Origin: Sinorhizobium sp. A49
Lineage (GTDB): Bacteria > Pseudomonadota > Alphaproteobacteria > Rhizobiales > Rhizobiaceae
DNA length: 64,000 bases
Assembly: GCF_002002725.1 (NCBI RefSeq)
Contig: NZ_MUNW01000077.1
Span: forward strand, 1-64,000
Direction of reading: 5' to 3'
The position numbers and the translations under genes are program-made. Below, piece after piece: positions 1-8,837 of this stretch. The notes under the pieces were generated by a model. It was not told the origin of the DNA. It did not search any database and was given only the letters and a program-made list of their open reading frames with translations. Position 1 is the stretch's first letter, and the number at the start of each line of letters is the position of its first letter.

Positions 1-35
1 CCCCGCAAGCGGGGAGAGGGTTAGGGTGAGGGGCC
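1..35. repeat. RIME-like intergenic palindromic repeat, partial
   Basis: The window opens with the perfect short palindrome CCCCGC-aa-GCGGGG followed by a purine-rich gagaggg/ttagggtgagggg tail. This combination is a familiar intergenic repeat in Rhizobiaceae genomes (RIME-type elements), recognised from memory rather than by search. The element probably continues to the left of the window. It lies in the region downstream of the leftward TIM-barrel gene that ends at 125. The rest of 36-124 shows nothing I recognise. Confidence 0.55.
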
Positions 36-124
36 GCGGCCGGGAACCAAGGTCGCGGCTGCAGCTGTGGCTACCGCAGGCTCAGCGCCCGTCGCAAACC
101 TCCCGCCGGCTCCGTGGCTCCGCC

Positions 125-1177
125 TCAAATCCCCAGCAGCCGCCGGTTGGCCGCCTCGTCGGTGCCGCTATCGGCAAAGTCGTCAAACGCCTTTTCGGTG
201 ACGCGGATGATGTGGTGCTTGACGAACTCCGCCCCCTCGCGCGCGCCGTCTTCGGGATGCTTCAGGCAGCACTCCCACTCCACCACCGCCCAGCCGGCAA
301 AATCATTGGCCGCCATCTTGGAAAACACCGCGCCGAAGTCGACCTGGCCGTCACCGAGCGAGCGGAAGCGCCCGGCCCGGTTGACCCAGCCCTGGTAGCC
401 GCCATAGACGCCCTGCCGACCCGTCGGGTTGAACTCGGCATCCTTGACGTGGAACATCCGGATGCGATCCTTGTAGATGTCGACGTTGTCGAGATAGTCG
501 AGGCACTGCAGCACATAATGCGAGGGGTCGTAGAGCATGTTGGCGCGGGCATGGTTGCCGGTGCGCTCCAGAAACATCTCGAAGGTGATGCCGTCGTGCA
601 GGTCCTCGCCCGGGTGGATCTCGTAGCAGATATCGACGCCGCAATCCTCGGCATGGTCGAGGATCGGTTTCCAGCGTTTTGCCAATTCGTCGAACGCCGT
701 TTCGACCAGGCCCGCAGGACGCTGCGGCCAGGGATAGACGAACGGCCAGGCGAGCGCGCCGGAAAAGCTCGCCATCGCATCGAGCCCCAAATTCTTCGAG
801 GCCGTCAGCGCCAGCTTCACCTGCTCGACCGCCCATTGCTGCCGCGCCTTCGGGTTGCCGCGCACTTCCGGCACGGCAAAGCCGTCGAACACCTCGTCAT
901 AGGCCGGATGCGTGGCGACCAGCTGGCCTTGCAGGTGGGTCGAAAGCTCGGTGATCTCCACACCGTTGTCACTCGCAATGCCGGCAAGCTCGTCGCAATA
1001 GGTTTTTGACGTCGCCGCCTTCTTCAGATCGATCAGCCTGCTATCCCACGTCGGCACCTGCACGCCCTTGTAGCCACAATCGGCCGCCCATTTCGTGATC
1101 GACGCAAACGAGTTGAACGGCGCGACATCCCCGGCAAACTGCGCCAGAAACAGGCCAGGGCCCTTGATCGTTTTCAT
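125..1177 (-). CDS. Sugar phosphate isomerase/epimerase (TIM barrel)
   Basis: A 350-residue protein of the xylose-isomerase-like TIM-barrel / AP endonuclease 2 superfamily (IolE and related isomerases or epimerases). Visible family features are the metal-ligand strands CYEIHPGEDLHDG (near residue 208), YDPSHY and FHVKDAE, followed by VVEWE near the C-terminus. These supply the usual Glu/His/Asp ligands for a divalent metal. I start at the ATG at 1177 because AGGAGG at 1187-1192 is correctly spaced for it, whereas the ATG at 1186 directly abuts that sequence. It follows xylA on the same strand after a terminator-like hairpin, so it may be a separate transcript. The exact sugar substrate cannot be told from sequence. 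The 222 bases between this start and the hairpin at 1400 show no gene. Confidence 0.85.
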   Translation of the reverse strand: MKTIKGPGLFLAQFAGDVAPFNSFASITKWAADCGYKGVQVPTWDSRLIDLKKAATSKTYCDELAGIASDNGVEITELSTHLQGQLVATHPAYDEVFDGFAVPEVRGNPKARQQWAVEQVKLALTASKNLGLDAMASFSGALAWPFVYPWPQRPAGLVETAFDELAKRWKPILDHAEDCGVDICYEIHPGEDLHDGITFEMFLERTGNHARANMLYDPSHYVLQCLDYLDNVDIYKDRIRMFHVKDAEFNPTGRQGVYGGYQGWVNRAGRFRSLGDGQVDFGAVFSKMAANDFAGWAVVEWECCLKHPEDGAREGAEFVKHHIIRVTEKAFDDFADSGTDEAANRRLLGI

Positions 1178-1399
1178 CCCGAACATCCTCCTGATGCTAT
1201 GGCTGCCGACAAAGCCGGCCTCTTAGGCCAACGACAGGAAGAAGCGGAAGAAGGTTTCATTTTCGCTCTTACTGAAGTACCTGAAACGTTGCAGGCGCCG
1301 AAACTAGCAGATTTTTTGCTTGGAGCAACCGGCCGAAGGACAGTTTTCGCAAATCCGTTCGAGGCATGCCCGGGGCCCGCAGGCGAGCATTCAGGGCAG

Positions 1400-1428
1400 A
1401 AAAAGGGGCGAAGGTTTCCCTCCGCCCC
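1400..1428 (-). terminator. Intrinsic terminator after xylA
   Basis: Read on the minus strand, GGGGCG pairs with CGCCCC, with an additional AGG/CCT pairing inside, and the stem is followed directly by a run of five T. It lies 30 bases past the xylA stop codon and is oriented to end xylA transcription before the TIM-barrel gene. Confidence 0.75.
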
Positions 1429-1457
1429 GTGTTCACAAAACGTATACGACTGCCCGA

Positions 1458-2768
1458 TCAGACGTAGCGGTTGACGACATTCTCCAGCAGCTCCTGCTTG
1501 CCGGATTTCGGCTGCGGGTTGAGGTCGGACTTCAGTACCCAGGCTTCGATCTCTTCCAGCGAGAAGCCGCCGTCGAGCATCTTCTTGGCTTCAGGCACCT
1601 GCCAGCCGGCATAGCGCTGATCAAGCGGGCCGGACAGTGCCTTGTCTTCGATCATCTGGGCGGCAGCCTTGAGGCCGCGGGCGCAGCAATCCATGCCGCC
1701 GATATGGCCGATCAGCAGGTCTTCGGGATCGATTGACTGGCGCCGCAGCTTCGCATCGAAGTTGGTGCCGCCGCTCTTGAAGCCACCGCCGGCCAGAACC
1801 TGGTAGTAGGCGAGCGCCATTTCCGGCACGTTGTTGGGGAACTGGTCGGTGTCCCAACCGGACTGGTAGTCGTTGCGGTTCATGTCGATCGAACCGAAGA
1901 TGCCGAGCGCGTTGGCAAGCGCCAGCTCATGCTCGAAGGAATGGCCGGCAAGGATCGCGTGGCCCTGTTCGATATTGACCTGCACTTCTTTTTCCAGGCC
2001 GTACTTCTTCAGGAAGCCGTAAACGGTGGCGACGTCGTAGTCGTACTGGTGTTTGGTCGGCTCCTGCGGCTTCGGCTCGATCAGGATCGCGCCCTTGAAG
2101 CCGATCTTGTGCTTGTATTCGACAACCAGGTTGACGAAGCGGCCGAGCTGGTCGAGCTCGCGCGAAAGATCGGTGTTGAGCAGCGTCTCATATCCTTCGC
2201 GTCCGCCCCACAGCACGTAGTTCTCGCCGCCCAGACGCTGCGTGGCGTCAAGGCAAGTCTTGACCGTCGCGGCCCCAAAGGCAAACACATCCGGGTCAGG
2301 ATTGGTGGCGGCACCCGACATGTAGCGGCGGTTGGAGAACAGATTGGCCGTTCCCCAGAGCAGCTTGACGCCTGTGTCGGCCTGCTTCTTTGCGAAGTAG
2401 TCGACGATCTCGTTGAGGTTCCTGGTGTTCTCGACGAAGTTGCGGCCCTCGGGACGCACGTCGGCGTCGTGGAAGCAGTAGTAGGGAACGCCGAGCAGCT
2501 GGAAGAATTCGAAGGCGACATCGGCCTTCAGCTTGGCCGCGTCCATCGTGTCCTTGAACCAGGGGCGCTCGAAGGTCTGTCCACCGAAGGGATCTCCACC
2601 CGGCCAGACGAAGGTGTGCCAATAGGCGACCGCAAAGCGCAGGTGATCTTCCATGCGCTTGCCGAAGACGACCTCGTCCTTGTTGTAGTGGCGGAAGGCG
2701 AGCGGATTGCTGCTCTCCGGTCCTTCATACTTGATCTTGGCGATATCGCCGAAAAATCCCGTGCTCAC
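1458..2768 (-). CDS. xylA: Xylose isomerase
   Basis: Converts D-xylose to D-xylulose, the first step of the isomerase route of xylose catabolism in the cytoplasm. The 436-residue length is normal for the long (class II) xylose isomerases. Signatures seen are [10 protein letters not shown] (catalytic His region), [16 protein letters not shown] (metal-ligand Glu and Lys) and [17 protein letters not shown] (second metal site), plus the C-terminal motif [11 protein letters not shown]. It reads leftward from 2768 and is separated from xylB by a small gene on the opposite strand, so it probably has its own promoter in 2769-2904. A terminator lies immediately downstream at 1400-1428. Confidence 0.97.
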   Translation of the reverse strand: MSTGFFGDIAKIKYEGPESSNPLAFRHYNKDEVVFGKRMEDHLRFAVAYWHTFVWPGGDPFGGQTFERPWFKDTMDAAKLKADVAFEFFQLLGVPYYCFHDADVRPEGRNFVENTRNLNEIVDYFAKKQADTGVKLLWGTANLFSNRRYMSGAATNPDPDVFAFGAATVKTCLDATQRLGGENYVLWGGREGYETLLNTDLSRELDQLGRFVNLVVEYKHKIGFKGAILIEPKPQEPTKHQYDYDVATVYGFLKKYGLEKEVQVNIEQGHAILAGHSFEHELALANALGIFGSIDMNRNDYQSGWDTDQFPNNVPEMALAYYQVLAGGGFKSGGTNFDAKLRRQSIDPEDLLIGHIGGMDCCARGLKAAAQMIEDKALSGPLDQRYAGWQVPEAKKMLDGGFSLEEIEAWVLKSDLNPQPKSGKQELLENVVNRYV

Positions 2769-2824
2769 GGTGTAGCTCCTCTTAAGGGTGGTGGACCGGC
2801 GTCGCGGTTGCGAAACGTCCGGCC

Positions 2825-2841
2825 ATTACGTGGAAGGTAAT
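2825..2841. promoter_or_regulatory. Inverted repeat between xylA and NTF2-like gene
   Basis: ATTAC and GTAAT are perfect 5-bp arms around a 7-base spacer in the 136-base divergent region between xylA and the NTF2-like gene. The position suits a shared operator, but the arms are short and the site does not clearly match the palindrome before the lacI-type gene at 5904-5927. Treat as a weak candidate. Confidence 0.25.
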
Positions 2842-2904
2842 TGGTTTCATTCCCTCGGCGGGCGATATCTGGGGCATCGAAACGCCAACCGAAGGAACAT
2901 TCAG

Positions 2905-3264
2905 ATGAACGACTTCAACGAAATCGCCGAGGCCTATATCGCCGCCTGGAACGCCGAGGTCAGCAGCCGCAACACACTGATCGAAAAGGCTTTTACTGCC
3001 GATGTCGCCTACCGCGACCCGATCATGCAGGGTGACGGGCACGAGGGCATCGGCGGCCTGATCGCCGGCGTCAAGGGCCAGTTCCCCGGCTTCGTCTTCA
3101 CGCTGAAGGGCGCCCCCGACGGGTTTGCCGACACGATCCGCTTCTCTTGGGCACTCGGCCCCGAAGGCGTTGATTCCGTCATCGAAGGCACCGACATCGG
3201 CCTGATCGAAAACGGCCGACTGAAGCAGGTTACCGGCTTCATCGACAAGGTACCGGCGCAGTAA
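2905..3264 (+). CDS. NTF2-like / SnoaL-like small protein
   Basis: A 119-residue cytoplasmic protein with the NTF2-like cone fold pattern: an N-terminal helix (NEIAEAYIAAWNAE), then the phrase FTADVAYRDPIMQGDGHEGIGGLIAGVKGQFPG characteristic of SnoaL-like proteins, then beta strands ending in QVTGFIDKVPAQ. Members include isomerases, hydrolases and binding proteins, so the activity is unknown. The ATG at 2905 is preceded by GAAGGAAC, a fair ribosome binding site. It sits divergently between xylA and xylB, which hints at a sugar-related or accessory role, but nothing in the sequence proves this. Confidence 0.8.
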   Translation: MNDFNEIAEAYIAAWNAEVSSRNTLIEKAFTADVAYRDPIMQGDGHEGIGGLIAGVKGQFPGFVFTLKGAPDGFADTIRFSWALGPEGVDSVIEGTDIGLIENGRLKQVTGFIDKVPAQ

Positions 3265-3305
3265 GTGCGCTCGATCGGAAACAGCCATGGAAGGGCGCGG
3301 TGCGG

Positions 3306-4760
3306 TCACGTCGTCGCGCCCTTGATGGCCGGATAAAGGCGCCGGTAGCGCTGGTAGGCCTCTTCGTAGGCAGGCACCAGGCCGGCATCGGGCGCGATCG
3401 TTTCCGCTGTTTTCGGCGCGTAGCAAGTCGCAACCGGATCGGCACCGGTTGCCGCGATCAGCCCCAGACGCGCGGCGCCGAAGGCAGCGCCGAAATCGCC
3501 GTTGGCGGGCAGATCGACCGGCAGATCGAGCGCAGTCGCGATCGACTTCAGCCAATAACGCGAGCGCGAGCCGCCACCGATTGCCGTCACCCGCGAAAGC
3601 GTCGTACCGGCAGCACGCAGGGCTTCGAGGCTGTCACGGATGGCAAAGGAAACCCCTTCCATCACCGCCTGCGTCAGCACCACTCGGCTGCTCTCGTGGC
3701 CGAGCCCGGCAAAGGCGCCGCGGATCGCGGCATCGTTGTGGGGCGTGCGTTCGCCGGAAAGATACGGAAGGAATGTCACGCCGCCGGGCGCCTTCAGCGT
3801 CTCGCCAAGTTCGGCGCTGAGATCGGCGGCACTATGACCGGCGATGCCCGAATACCAGTTGAGCGCATCGGTCGCCGACAGGATGACGCCCATCTGATGC
3901 CAGGTGTTCGGCAGCGCATGGCAGAAGGCGTGAACGGCGCTTGCCGGGTTGGGCAGATAGCGCGCATTGGCGGCAAACAGCACGCCCGACGTGCCGAGCG
4001 AAACGAAGGCGTGGCCCTCCCCCACAGTCCCCATGCCGCAGGCGGAAGCGGCATTGTCACCGGCACCGCCGGCAACCACGACATCGCCCGAAATTCCCCA
4101 GCGTGCGGCGAGTTCGGACCGAAGCGTTCCGGCTGCATCCGTGCCTTCGACGAGGTCCGGCATCTGCCGTTCCTCCATGCCGGTGGCGGAAAGCAGGCTC
4201 TCCGACCAGCGGCGCTTGGCCGTATCAAGCCAAGCGGTGCCGGCCGAATCCGACATTTCCGAGATATGCTCGCCGGTCAGCCACAGGCGCAGATAGTCCT
4301 TCGGCAACAGCACCCGGCGCACCCTGGCGAAAATCTCGGGCTCGTTTTCACGCACCCAGACGAGTTTCGGCGCAGTGAACCCGGGAAAGACGATGTTGCC
4401 GGTGACGGCGCGGAATTGCGGGTCGGCGTCGAGTGCGGCCGCCTCGCGAAAACTGCGGGTGTCGTTCCAGAGGATGCAGGGGCGCAACACCTTGTCGTCG
4501 GCATCGAGCAGCGTTGCGCCGTGCATCTGGCCGGACAGGCCGATGCCGCGCACGGCGCCGAGCGCTGCGGGATGCGCCGCCTTCAGGCCGGCGATTGCCT
4601 CCTCGCTGGCGCGCACCCAATCGGCCGGATCCTGCTCCGACCAGCCGGGATGCGGCCGGGAGACATCGAGCGCACCGGAAGCCGAGCCGACAATGCGCTG
4701 ACTGTCGTCAATCAGCATCGCCTTGACGCCCGAGGTGCCGAGATCCAGTCCGAGATACAT
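3306..4760 (-). CDS. xylB: Xylulokinase
   Basis: Phosphorylates D-xylulose to xylulose 5-phosphate, feeding the pentose phosphate pathway. It is a 484-residue FGGY-family kinase. The N-terminal phosphate-binding loop LGLDLGTSGVKAMLID, the substrate motif LSGQMHGATLLD, the second-domain LGTSGVLF and the C-terminal ATP-binding loop AIGGGSRSRYW are all present. The ATG at 4760 has GGAGG five bases upstream, which rejects the earlier ATG at 4781. It starts 75 bases after the lacI-type gene on the same strand, so the two may be cotranscribed. The 3' end faces the NTF2-like gene 41 bases away. Confidence 0.96.
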   Translation of the reverse strand: MYLGLDLGTSGVKAMLIDDSQRIVGSASGALDVSRPHPGWSEQDPADWVRASEEAIAGLKAAHPAALGAVRGIGLSGQMHGATLLDADDKVLRPCILWNDTRSFREAAALDADPQFRAVTGNIVFPGFTAPKLVWVRENEPEIFARVRRVLLPKDYLRLWLTGEHISEMSDSAGTAWLDTAKRRWSESLLSATGMEERQMPDLVEGTDAAGTLRSELAARWGISGDVVVAGGAGDNAASACGMGTVGEGHAFVSLGTSGVLFAANARYLPNPASAVHAFCHALPNTWHQMGVILSATDALNWYSGIAGHSAADLSAELGETLKAPGGVTFLPYLSGERTPHNDAAIRGAFAGLGHESSRVVLTQAVMEGVSFAIRDSLEALRAAGTTLSRVTAIGGGSRSRYWLKSIATALDLPVDLPANGDFGAAFGAARLGLIAATGADPVATCYAPKTAETIAPDAGLVPAYEEAYQRYRRLYPAIKGATT

Positions 4761-4835
4761 GTAGGCCTCCATTGAGAGCAACCTCGGGAAAAGCGCGCAA
4801 CGATTTTCCGTCAGGAATTGTGTAAATTCAAAGTA

Positions 4836-5873
4836 TTACGCCGGCTCGACCGGCAGGTTGTCTTTCAGGAAGATATCGATGCGGATGCGCTCCTGCGCTT
4901 CGATCATCGACAGGCCGTCAGCGCGGGCCTTCAGCACGCGAATGGCGCTCCTCACCTCATGACCCGCATCCTGGTTGAGCAGCGCATCGATCGTGCCCGA
5001 CACCAGTGCAGCCCGGCTATACGGCGTCAATTCATGCGCGATTGCGCAAATCTCGGACTGTCGCCCTGCCTCTTCGAGCGCCGCGATCAGGCCGCGGTTG
5101 CCAGCGCCGAGGCTGTAGATGCCGGCGAGATCCGCATGCGCTGCCAGCAGATCCCGTACCAGTGTCTCGACCTCGGTCGGATCGTCGTGGCCCTCGACCA
5201 CGGGCAGCAGATGCCGCTTGGCCGCCCCTTCGTTGACGGCAGTACTGAAGCCTTCAAGCCGATCCCGGTGGTCTCGCACCAGCATCGAGCCGGCGACGAT
5301 CGCGACCGGCCCGTCGCGGCCGCCGAGGAAACGCCGCATCAGGCTGCCCGCCGTGCGTCCGGCTGCAATGTTGTCGACACCGGCGAAATGGTCGCGCTCC
5401 GACCCGGTCAGGTCGGAGACGAGCGTGACGACAGCAATGCCGTCCTCGCGAAGCCGCCCGACGGCGGCAACCACTTCCGGCGCCTCGACGGCAACGACGG
5501 CAACGCCGGCCGGTGTGCGCCGGCGCGCGTCGTCGAGGGCTGCGGCCAGCGCCGCGGCATCGAAAGCGGGAACGGACAGAATGGTAATCTCGGTGCGTTC
5601 GACGGCGGAACGGGCTATTGCTGCTTCAATCTCCGCCTCAAGCCCGCGCATGAAGGCGTTTTCGCCCTCGGGCAGGATGAAGATCAGCGGATAGCTGCGG
5701 CTCTTGGCAAGGTTGGCCGCCGCCACGTCCCTGACATAACCGAGCGTCGCGATGGCGCGCTCGACCTTGTCACGCGTGACCGACCTGACCCCCGGGCGAT
5801 TGTTCAAAACCCGGTCGACGGTCGCAAGGCTGACGCCTGCTTCTGCAGCAATGTCGTGAACTGTAGGGCGCAT
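4836..5873 (-). CDS. LacI-family transcriptional regulator of xylose genes
   Basis: About 345 residues. The N-terminal helix-turn-helix TVHDIAAEAGVSLATVDRVLN and hinge region are typical LacI, followed by a periplasmic-binding-protein-like effector domain starting at YPLIFILPEG. Two ATGs lie in tandem (5876 and 5873); the second is five bases from GGAGG and is preferred. The direct neighbour xylB, 75 bases downstream, makes xylose or a related sugar the likely effector. A strong near-palindrome with a central CG lies about 30 bases upstream (5904-5927), suggesting autoregulation. Confidence 0.93.
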   Translation of the reverse strand: MRPTVHDIAAEAGVSLATVDRVLNNRPGVRSVTRDKVERAIATLGYVRDVAAANLAKSRSYPLIFILPEGENAFMRGLEAEIEAAIARSAVERTEITILSVPAFDAAALAAALDDARRRTPAGVAVVAVEAPEVVAAVGRLREDGIAVVTLVSDLTGSERDHFAGVDNIAAGRTAGSLMRRFLGGRDGPVAIVAGSMLVRDHRDRLEGFSTAVNEGAAKRHLLPVVEGHDDPTEVETLVRDLLAAHADLAGIYSLGAGNRGLIAALEEAGRQSEICAIAHELTPYSRAALVSGTIDALLNQDAGHEVRSAIRVLKARADGLSMIEAQERIRIDIFLKDNLPVEPA

Positions 5874-5903
5874 CATTTCCTCCCGCAAACTGCCTTAGAG
5901 GAA

Positions 5904-5927
5904 TTTTTGATGTACGTAAATCAAAAA
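5904..5927. promoter_or_regulatory. LacI-type operator palindrome
   Basis: A 24-base near-perfect palindrome: arms TTTTTGAT and ATCAAAAA flank a core g-TACGTA-a. The only asymmetry is the G/A pair next to the core. LacI-family operators are usually symmetric around a central CG, as here. It sits 30 bases before the regulator start codon and downstream of the metallophosphoesterase stop, in a position to overlap the promoter. Confidence 0.65.
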
Positions 5928-5961
5928 TGCGAGCGAGACTGCCGAACGCTGTTTTCGCTGG

Positions 5962-7077
5962 CTAAAACCGCTTGCTGAACGCCTGGGTGAAAACGACTTC
6001 GCCGTGGCCTTTTCCGGCTTCGCCAAGCGCCACGTCCATGAAGCCGTCGGTCACGCGCACAAGCGCGAAACCGCCCATATACGCAGCCTTGGGCTTGAAG
6101 AGGTCGAGACCTTCGCGGCGATAGATCATCGCCGTTTCGTGCTGGTGGCCGTGAAACGCGCCGACGACGTTGTAGCCCCCGATGGCGTCGACGAGCGCCT
6201 GACGCTGCTCGGCACTCCACCAATGTGGCGGGCCGTCGCCCTGATCGTCGAAGGTCTTGGCGGAAGCGTCCCAGACTTCGGTCGAAAAAGCGTCCCAGCC
6301 ATAATGCTGGAACAGGATCACTGGCCGGCCGTCGGCCGCGTAGGTTTCCAGATCCTGCTTCAGCCAGGGAAGCGCATCGACGGCGCCCTTGCTGACATCG
6401 CCGCCGAAGCGCTGGAGTTGGACGAGATGCAGCCCGCCCCAGTCCCAGGAGTAGCAATCCGACAGTGGATCGTAATTGCTCACCGGCACCGGCGGCTTGT
6501 AGAACACCGTCTGCCGATGGTTGAGTTCGACATAGTCGCGTAGTTCGCGGCGATACCAGTCCACATGCGGCGGCGGGCCATCCTGGTCGAGGTCATGATT
6601 GCCGAGACCGACATAGACGGGGAAGTGTACCCGGTCGGCACCCGGTCCTTCCTGATAGCGGCTGGAAAACTGCTGTAGCTGTCGTCCCTCGCGCGGCTGG
6701 CGCACCTGCCCGCCGCCGTCATCGGTCACGTCGCCGCCCAGCACCAGGCCGAGCGGATGGCCGATCCGCCGGCCGGCGCTGCCAAGCCCGCTCGCTTCGC
6801 CGGCAACGCTCTCCGGCCACCGCATCGCCGGCAGACCATTGAGCGCCGCCACGTGACGTAAAAGGTTCTCGTCGGTCTTGCCCTCCGCCGCACAGTTCGG
6901 CGCAAGGCCTTCGGTCGAGACGAGGCAGGCATGGATGTCGTTCGAAAACAGGAAGGTGGCATCGATGGGCGGGCGCCCGGCTGCCCATGTCGGCCTTGCC
7001 AGCAATGCCGCGCCCATGCCGGCCGCACCGGCAAGGAAGGACCGCCGGGAGATGGCGAAGCGCTTGAATGCCTGCAT
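5962..7077 (-). CDS. Tat-exported metallophosphoesterase
   Basis: A 371-residue calcineurin-like metallophosphoesterase. The N-terminus has a twin-arginine signal (SRRSFLAGAAGMGAALLARP) ending in WAAG, so it is predicted to fold in the cytoplasm and be exported to the periplasm. Metal-binding motifs run in family order: FSNDIHACL, LGGDVTDDGG, GLGNHDLDQDG, FQHYGWDAF and GAFHGHQHE. Substrate is not deducible; relatives include purple-acid-type phosphatases and phosphodiesterases. It is on the same strand as emrAB, 100 bases downstream of emrB, and the lacI-type gene follows after 88 bases. The start is the ATG opening the Tat signal. Confidence 0.9.
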   Translation of the reverse strand: MQAFKRFAISRRSFLAGAAGMGAALLARPTWAAGRPPIDATFLFSNDIHACLVSTEGLAPNCAAEGKTDENLLRHVAALNGLPAMRWPESVAGEASGLGSAGRRIGHPLGLVLGGDVTDDGGGQVRQPREGRQLQQFSSRYQEGPGADRVHFPVYVGLGNHDLDQDGPPPHVDWYRRELRDYVELNHRQTVFYKPPVPVSNYDPLSDCYSWDWGGLHLVQLQRFGGDVSKGAVDALPWLKQDLETYAADGRPVILFQHYGWDAFSTEVWDASAKTFDDQGDGPPHWWSAEQRQALVDAIGGYNVVGAFHGHQHETAMIYRREGLDLFKPKAAYMGGFALVRVTDGFMDVALGEAGKGHGEVVFTQAFSKRF

Positions 7078-7177
7078 GAATGACCCCGTTTCCGCCCGGC
7101 CGGCGATTGTTTTCCGGCCGGATTGTGCCGCAACGCGACGATCGCGTAAACCGTGCGGATGGGCTTGGTTGCCGGGC

Positions 7178-8767
7178 CTAGTGGCCGCCGCCGCTTGGGC
7201 CAACGCCCTCCGGTTTCTTGATCATCATCACGCCCAGGATCAGCGACAGGAACAGCACCGTCAGGATGACGAAGACGTCGCTGAACGACAGGATCATCGC
7301 CTGCTTCTGCGCCATCGCTGCAAGCTGCTTGATGGCGATCGAAGCACCGTCGAGGCCATGGGCGTCGAACTTGGCCGCCATGTTGTTGAACTGCTCCACA
7401 GCTTCCGGGTTACCCCACTGGATATGCTCGGAAAGCCGGGCATAGTGCAGGTCCTGTCGCTGGGTCAGGATGGTGTTGATCACCGCGAGACCGACGGCAC
7501 CGCCCAGGTTGCGCGTCAGGTTGAAGAGGCCGGATGCGCCGCGCATGCGCGCCGGCGGCATGGTGCCGAGCGCGATGTTGTTGATCGGCACCATGCACAG
7601 CATCAGCCCGACGCCACGCAGGATCTGCGGGATGAACAGCTCGTAGAAGTCCCAGTCGGCCGTCAGGTGCGCCATGATCCAGGTGCCGCTGGCAAAGCTG
7701 GCAAAGCCGATGGTCATCAGCACGCGCGGATCGAGCTTGCCCGACAGGATGCCGGCAACCGGCGCGGTCAAGAACATGGCCAGACCCGAGACGAACATCG
7801 TCTCGCCGATCATCAGCGAATCGTAGCCGCGGATGCGCCCGAGATAGAGCGGATAGAGATAGGTGAGGCCATAGAGCCCGATGCCCATGACAAAGGAGAA
7901 CATCGAGCCGAAGGCGAAGTTGCGGTTGGAGAACGCCCGAAGATCGACCACCGGGAACTCCACCTTGAACGCCCGATAGAAGAAGATCACCGCGGCTACC
8001 ACCGTGGCAACGGCGCCCATGACGATATGATCGTCATTGAACCAGTCGTTGGCGTTGCCTTCTTCCAGGACATATTCGAGCGAACCGAGGAAGACCGCCA
8101 TCGAGGCGAGCCCCCACCAGTCGAATTTCTTGAAGAGGCTCAGTTCCGGCTTGTCGAAATCGATGAAGGTCCAGGTCAGCGTCGCGACGATGATGCCGGG
8201 AATGACGTTGACGAGAAACAGCCAGTGCCAGGAAAAGGCGTGGCTGAGGTAACCGCCAACGGTCGGGCCGATGGTCGGCGCCAGCGTGGCGATCAGGCCG
8301 ATGATCGGCGAGACGATGTTGCGCTTCGACGGCGGGAAAATGGTGAAGGCGGCCGCAAACACGGACGGGATCATGCCGCCGCCGATAAAGCCCTGGATCG
8401 CCCGATAGACGATCATCTGGTCGATATTGGTAGCGGTCGCGGCCAGCGCGCTTGCCGCGGTGAAGCCCGCAGCCGACACCGAAAACAATACGCGGGTCGA
8501 CACGATGCGCGCCAGCGTGCCCGACAGCGGGATCATGATGACTTCGGCGATGAGATAGGAGGTCTGCACCCAGCCGATCTCGTCGGAGCCGGCCGACAGG
8601 CCCGCCTGGATCTCGGCGAGCGACGCCGAAACGATCTGGATATCGAGGATCGCCATGAACATGCCGACGACCATGGCGAAGAAGGCGATCAGCCTTCTCG
8701 GGTCCATATGTTCCTCGACCTTCGGTGCGGCGGCCGCCACCGAGCCTGCTGTTGCCGTTGCGGCCAT
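7178..8767 (-). CDS. emrB: EmrB-type MFS multidrug efflux transporter
   Basis: Inner-membrane drug:proton antiporter of the 14-helix DHA2 family, 529 residues. The first helix carries the DHA2 signature FMAILDIQIVSASLAEIQ, followed by the EIGWVQTSYLIAEVI segment and motif C-like GPTVGGYL. The ATG at 8767 has GGGAGTGG upstream. It follows emrA by 70 bases and forms a tripartite pump with it and an outer-membrane TolC-like channel encoded elsewhere. In S. meliloti the orthologous EmrAB pump is induced by the plant flavonoids luteolin and apigenin; applying that here rests on family and gene-order recognition. Confidence 0.94.
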   Translation of the reverse strand: MAATATAGSVAAAAPKVEEHMDPRRLIAFFAMVVGMFMAILDIQIVSASLAEIQAGLSAGSDEIGWVQTSYLIAEVIMIPLSGTLARIVSTRVLFSVSAAGFTAASALAATATNIDQMIVYRAIQGFIGGGMIPSVFAAAFTIFPPSKRNIVSPIIGLIATLAPTIGPTVGGYLSHAFSWHWLFLVNVIPGIIVATLTWTFIDFDKPELSLFKKFDWWGLASMAVFLGSLEYVLEEGNANDWFNDDHIVMGAVATVVAAVIFFYRAFKVEFPVVDLRAFSNRNFAFGSMFSFVMGIGLYGLTYLYPLYLGRIRGYDSLMIGETMFVSGLAMFLTAPVAGILSGKLDPRVLMTIGFASFASGTWIMAHLTADWDFYELFIPQILRGVGLMLCMVPINNIALGTMPPARMRGASGLFNLTRNLGGAVGLAVINTILTQRQDLHYARLSEHIQWGNPEAVEQFNNMAAKFDAHGLDGASIAIKQLAAMAQKQAMILSFSDVFVILTVLFLSLILGVMMIKKPEGVGPSGGGH

Positions 8768-8837
8768 CTGAGCCACTCCCTGCGTATGAAGGCGCGAGCG
8801 GCGCGTTCGATCGAACACGCCGGCGCGTCAGGCCCGA

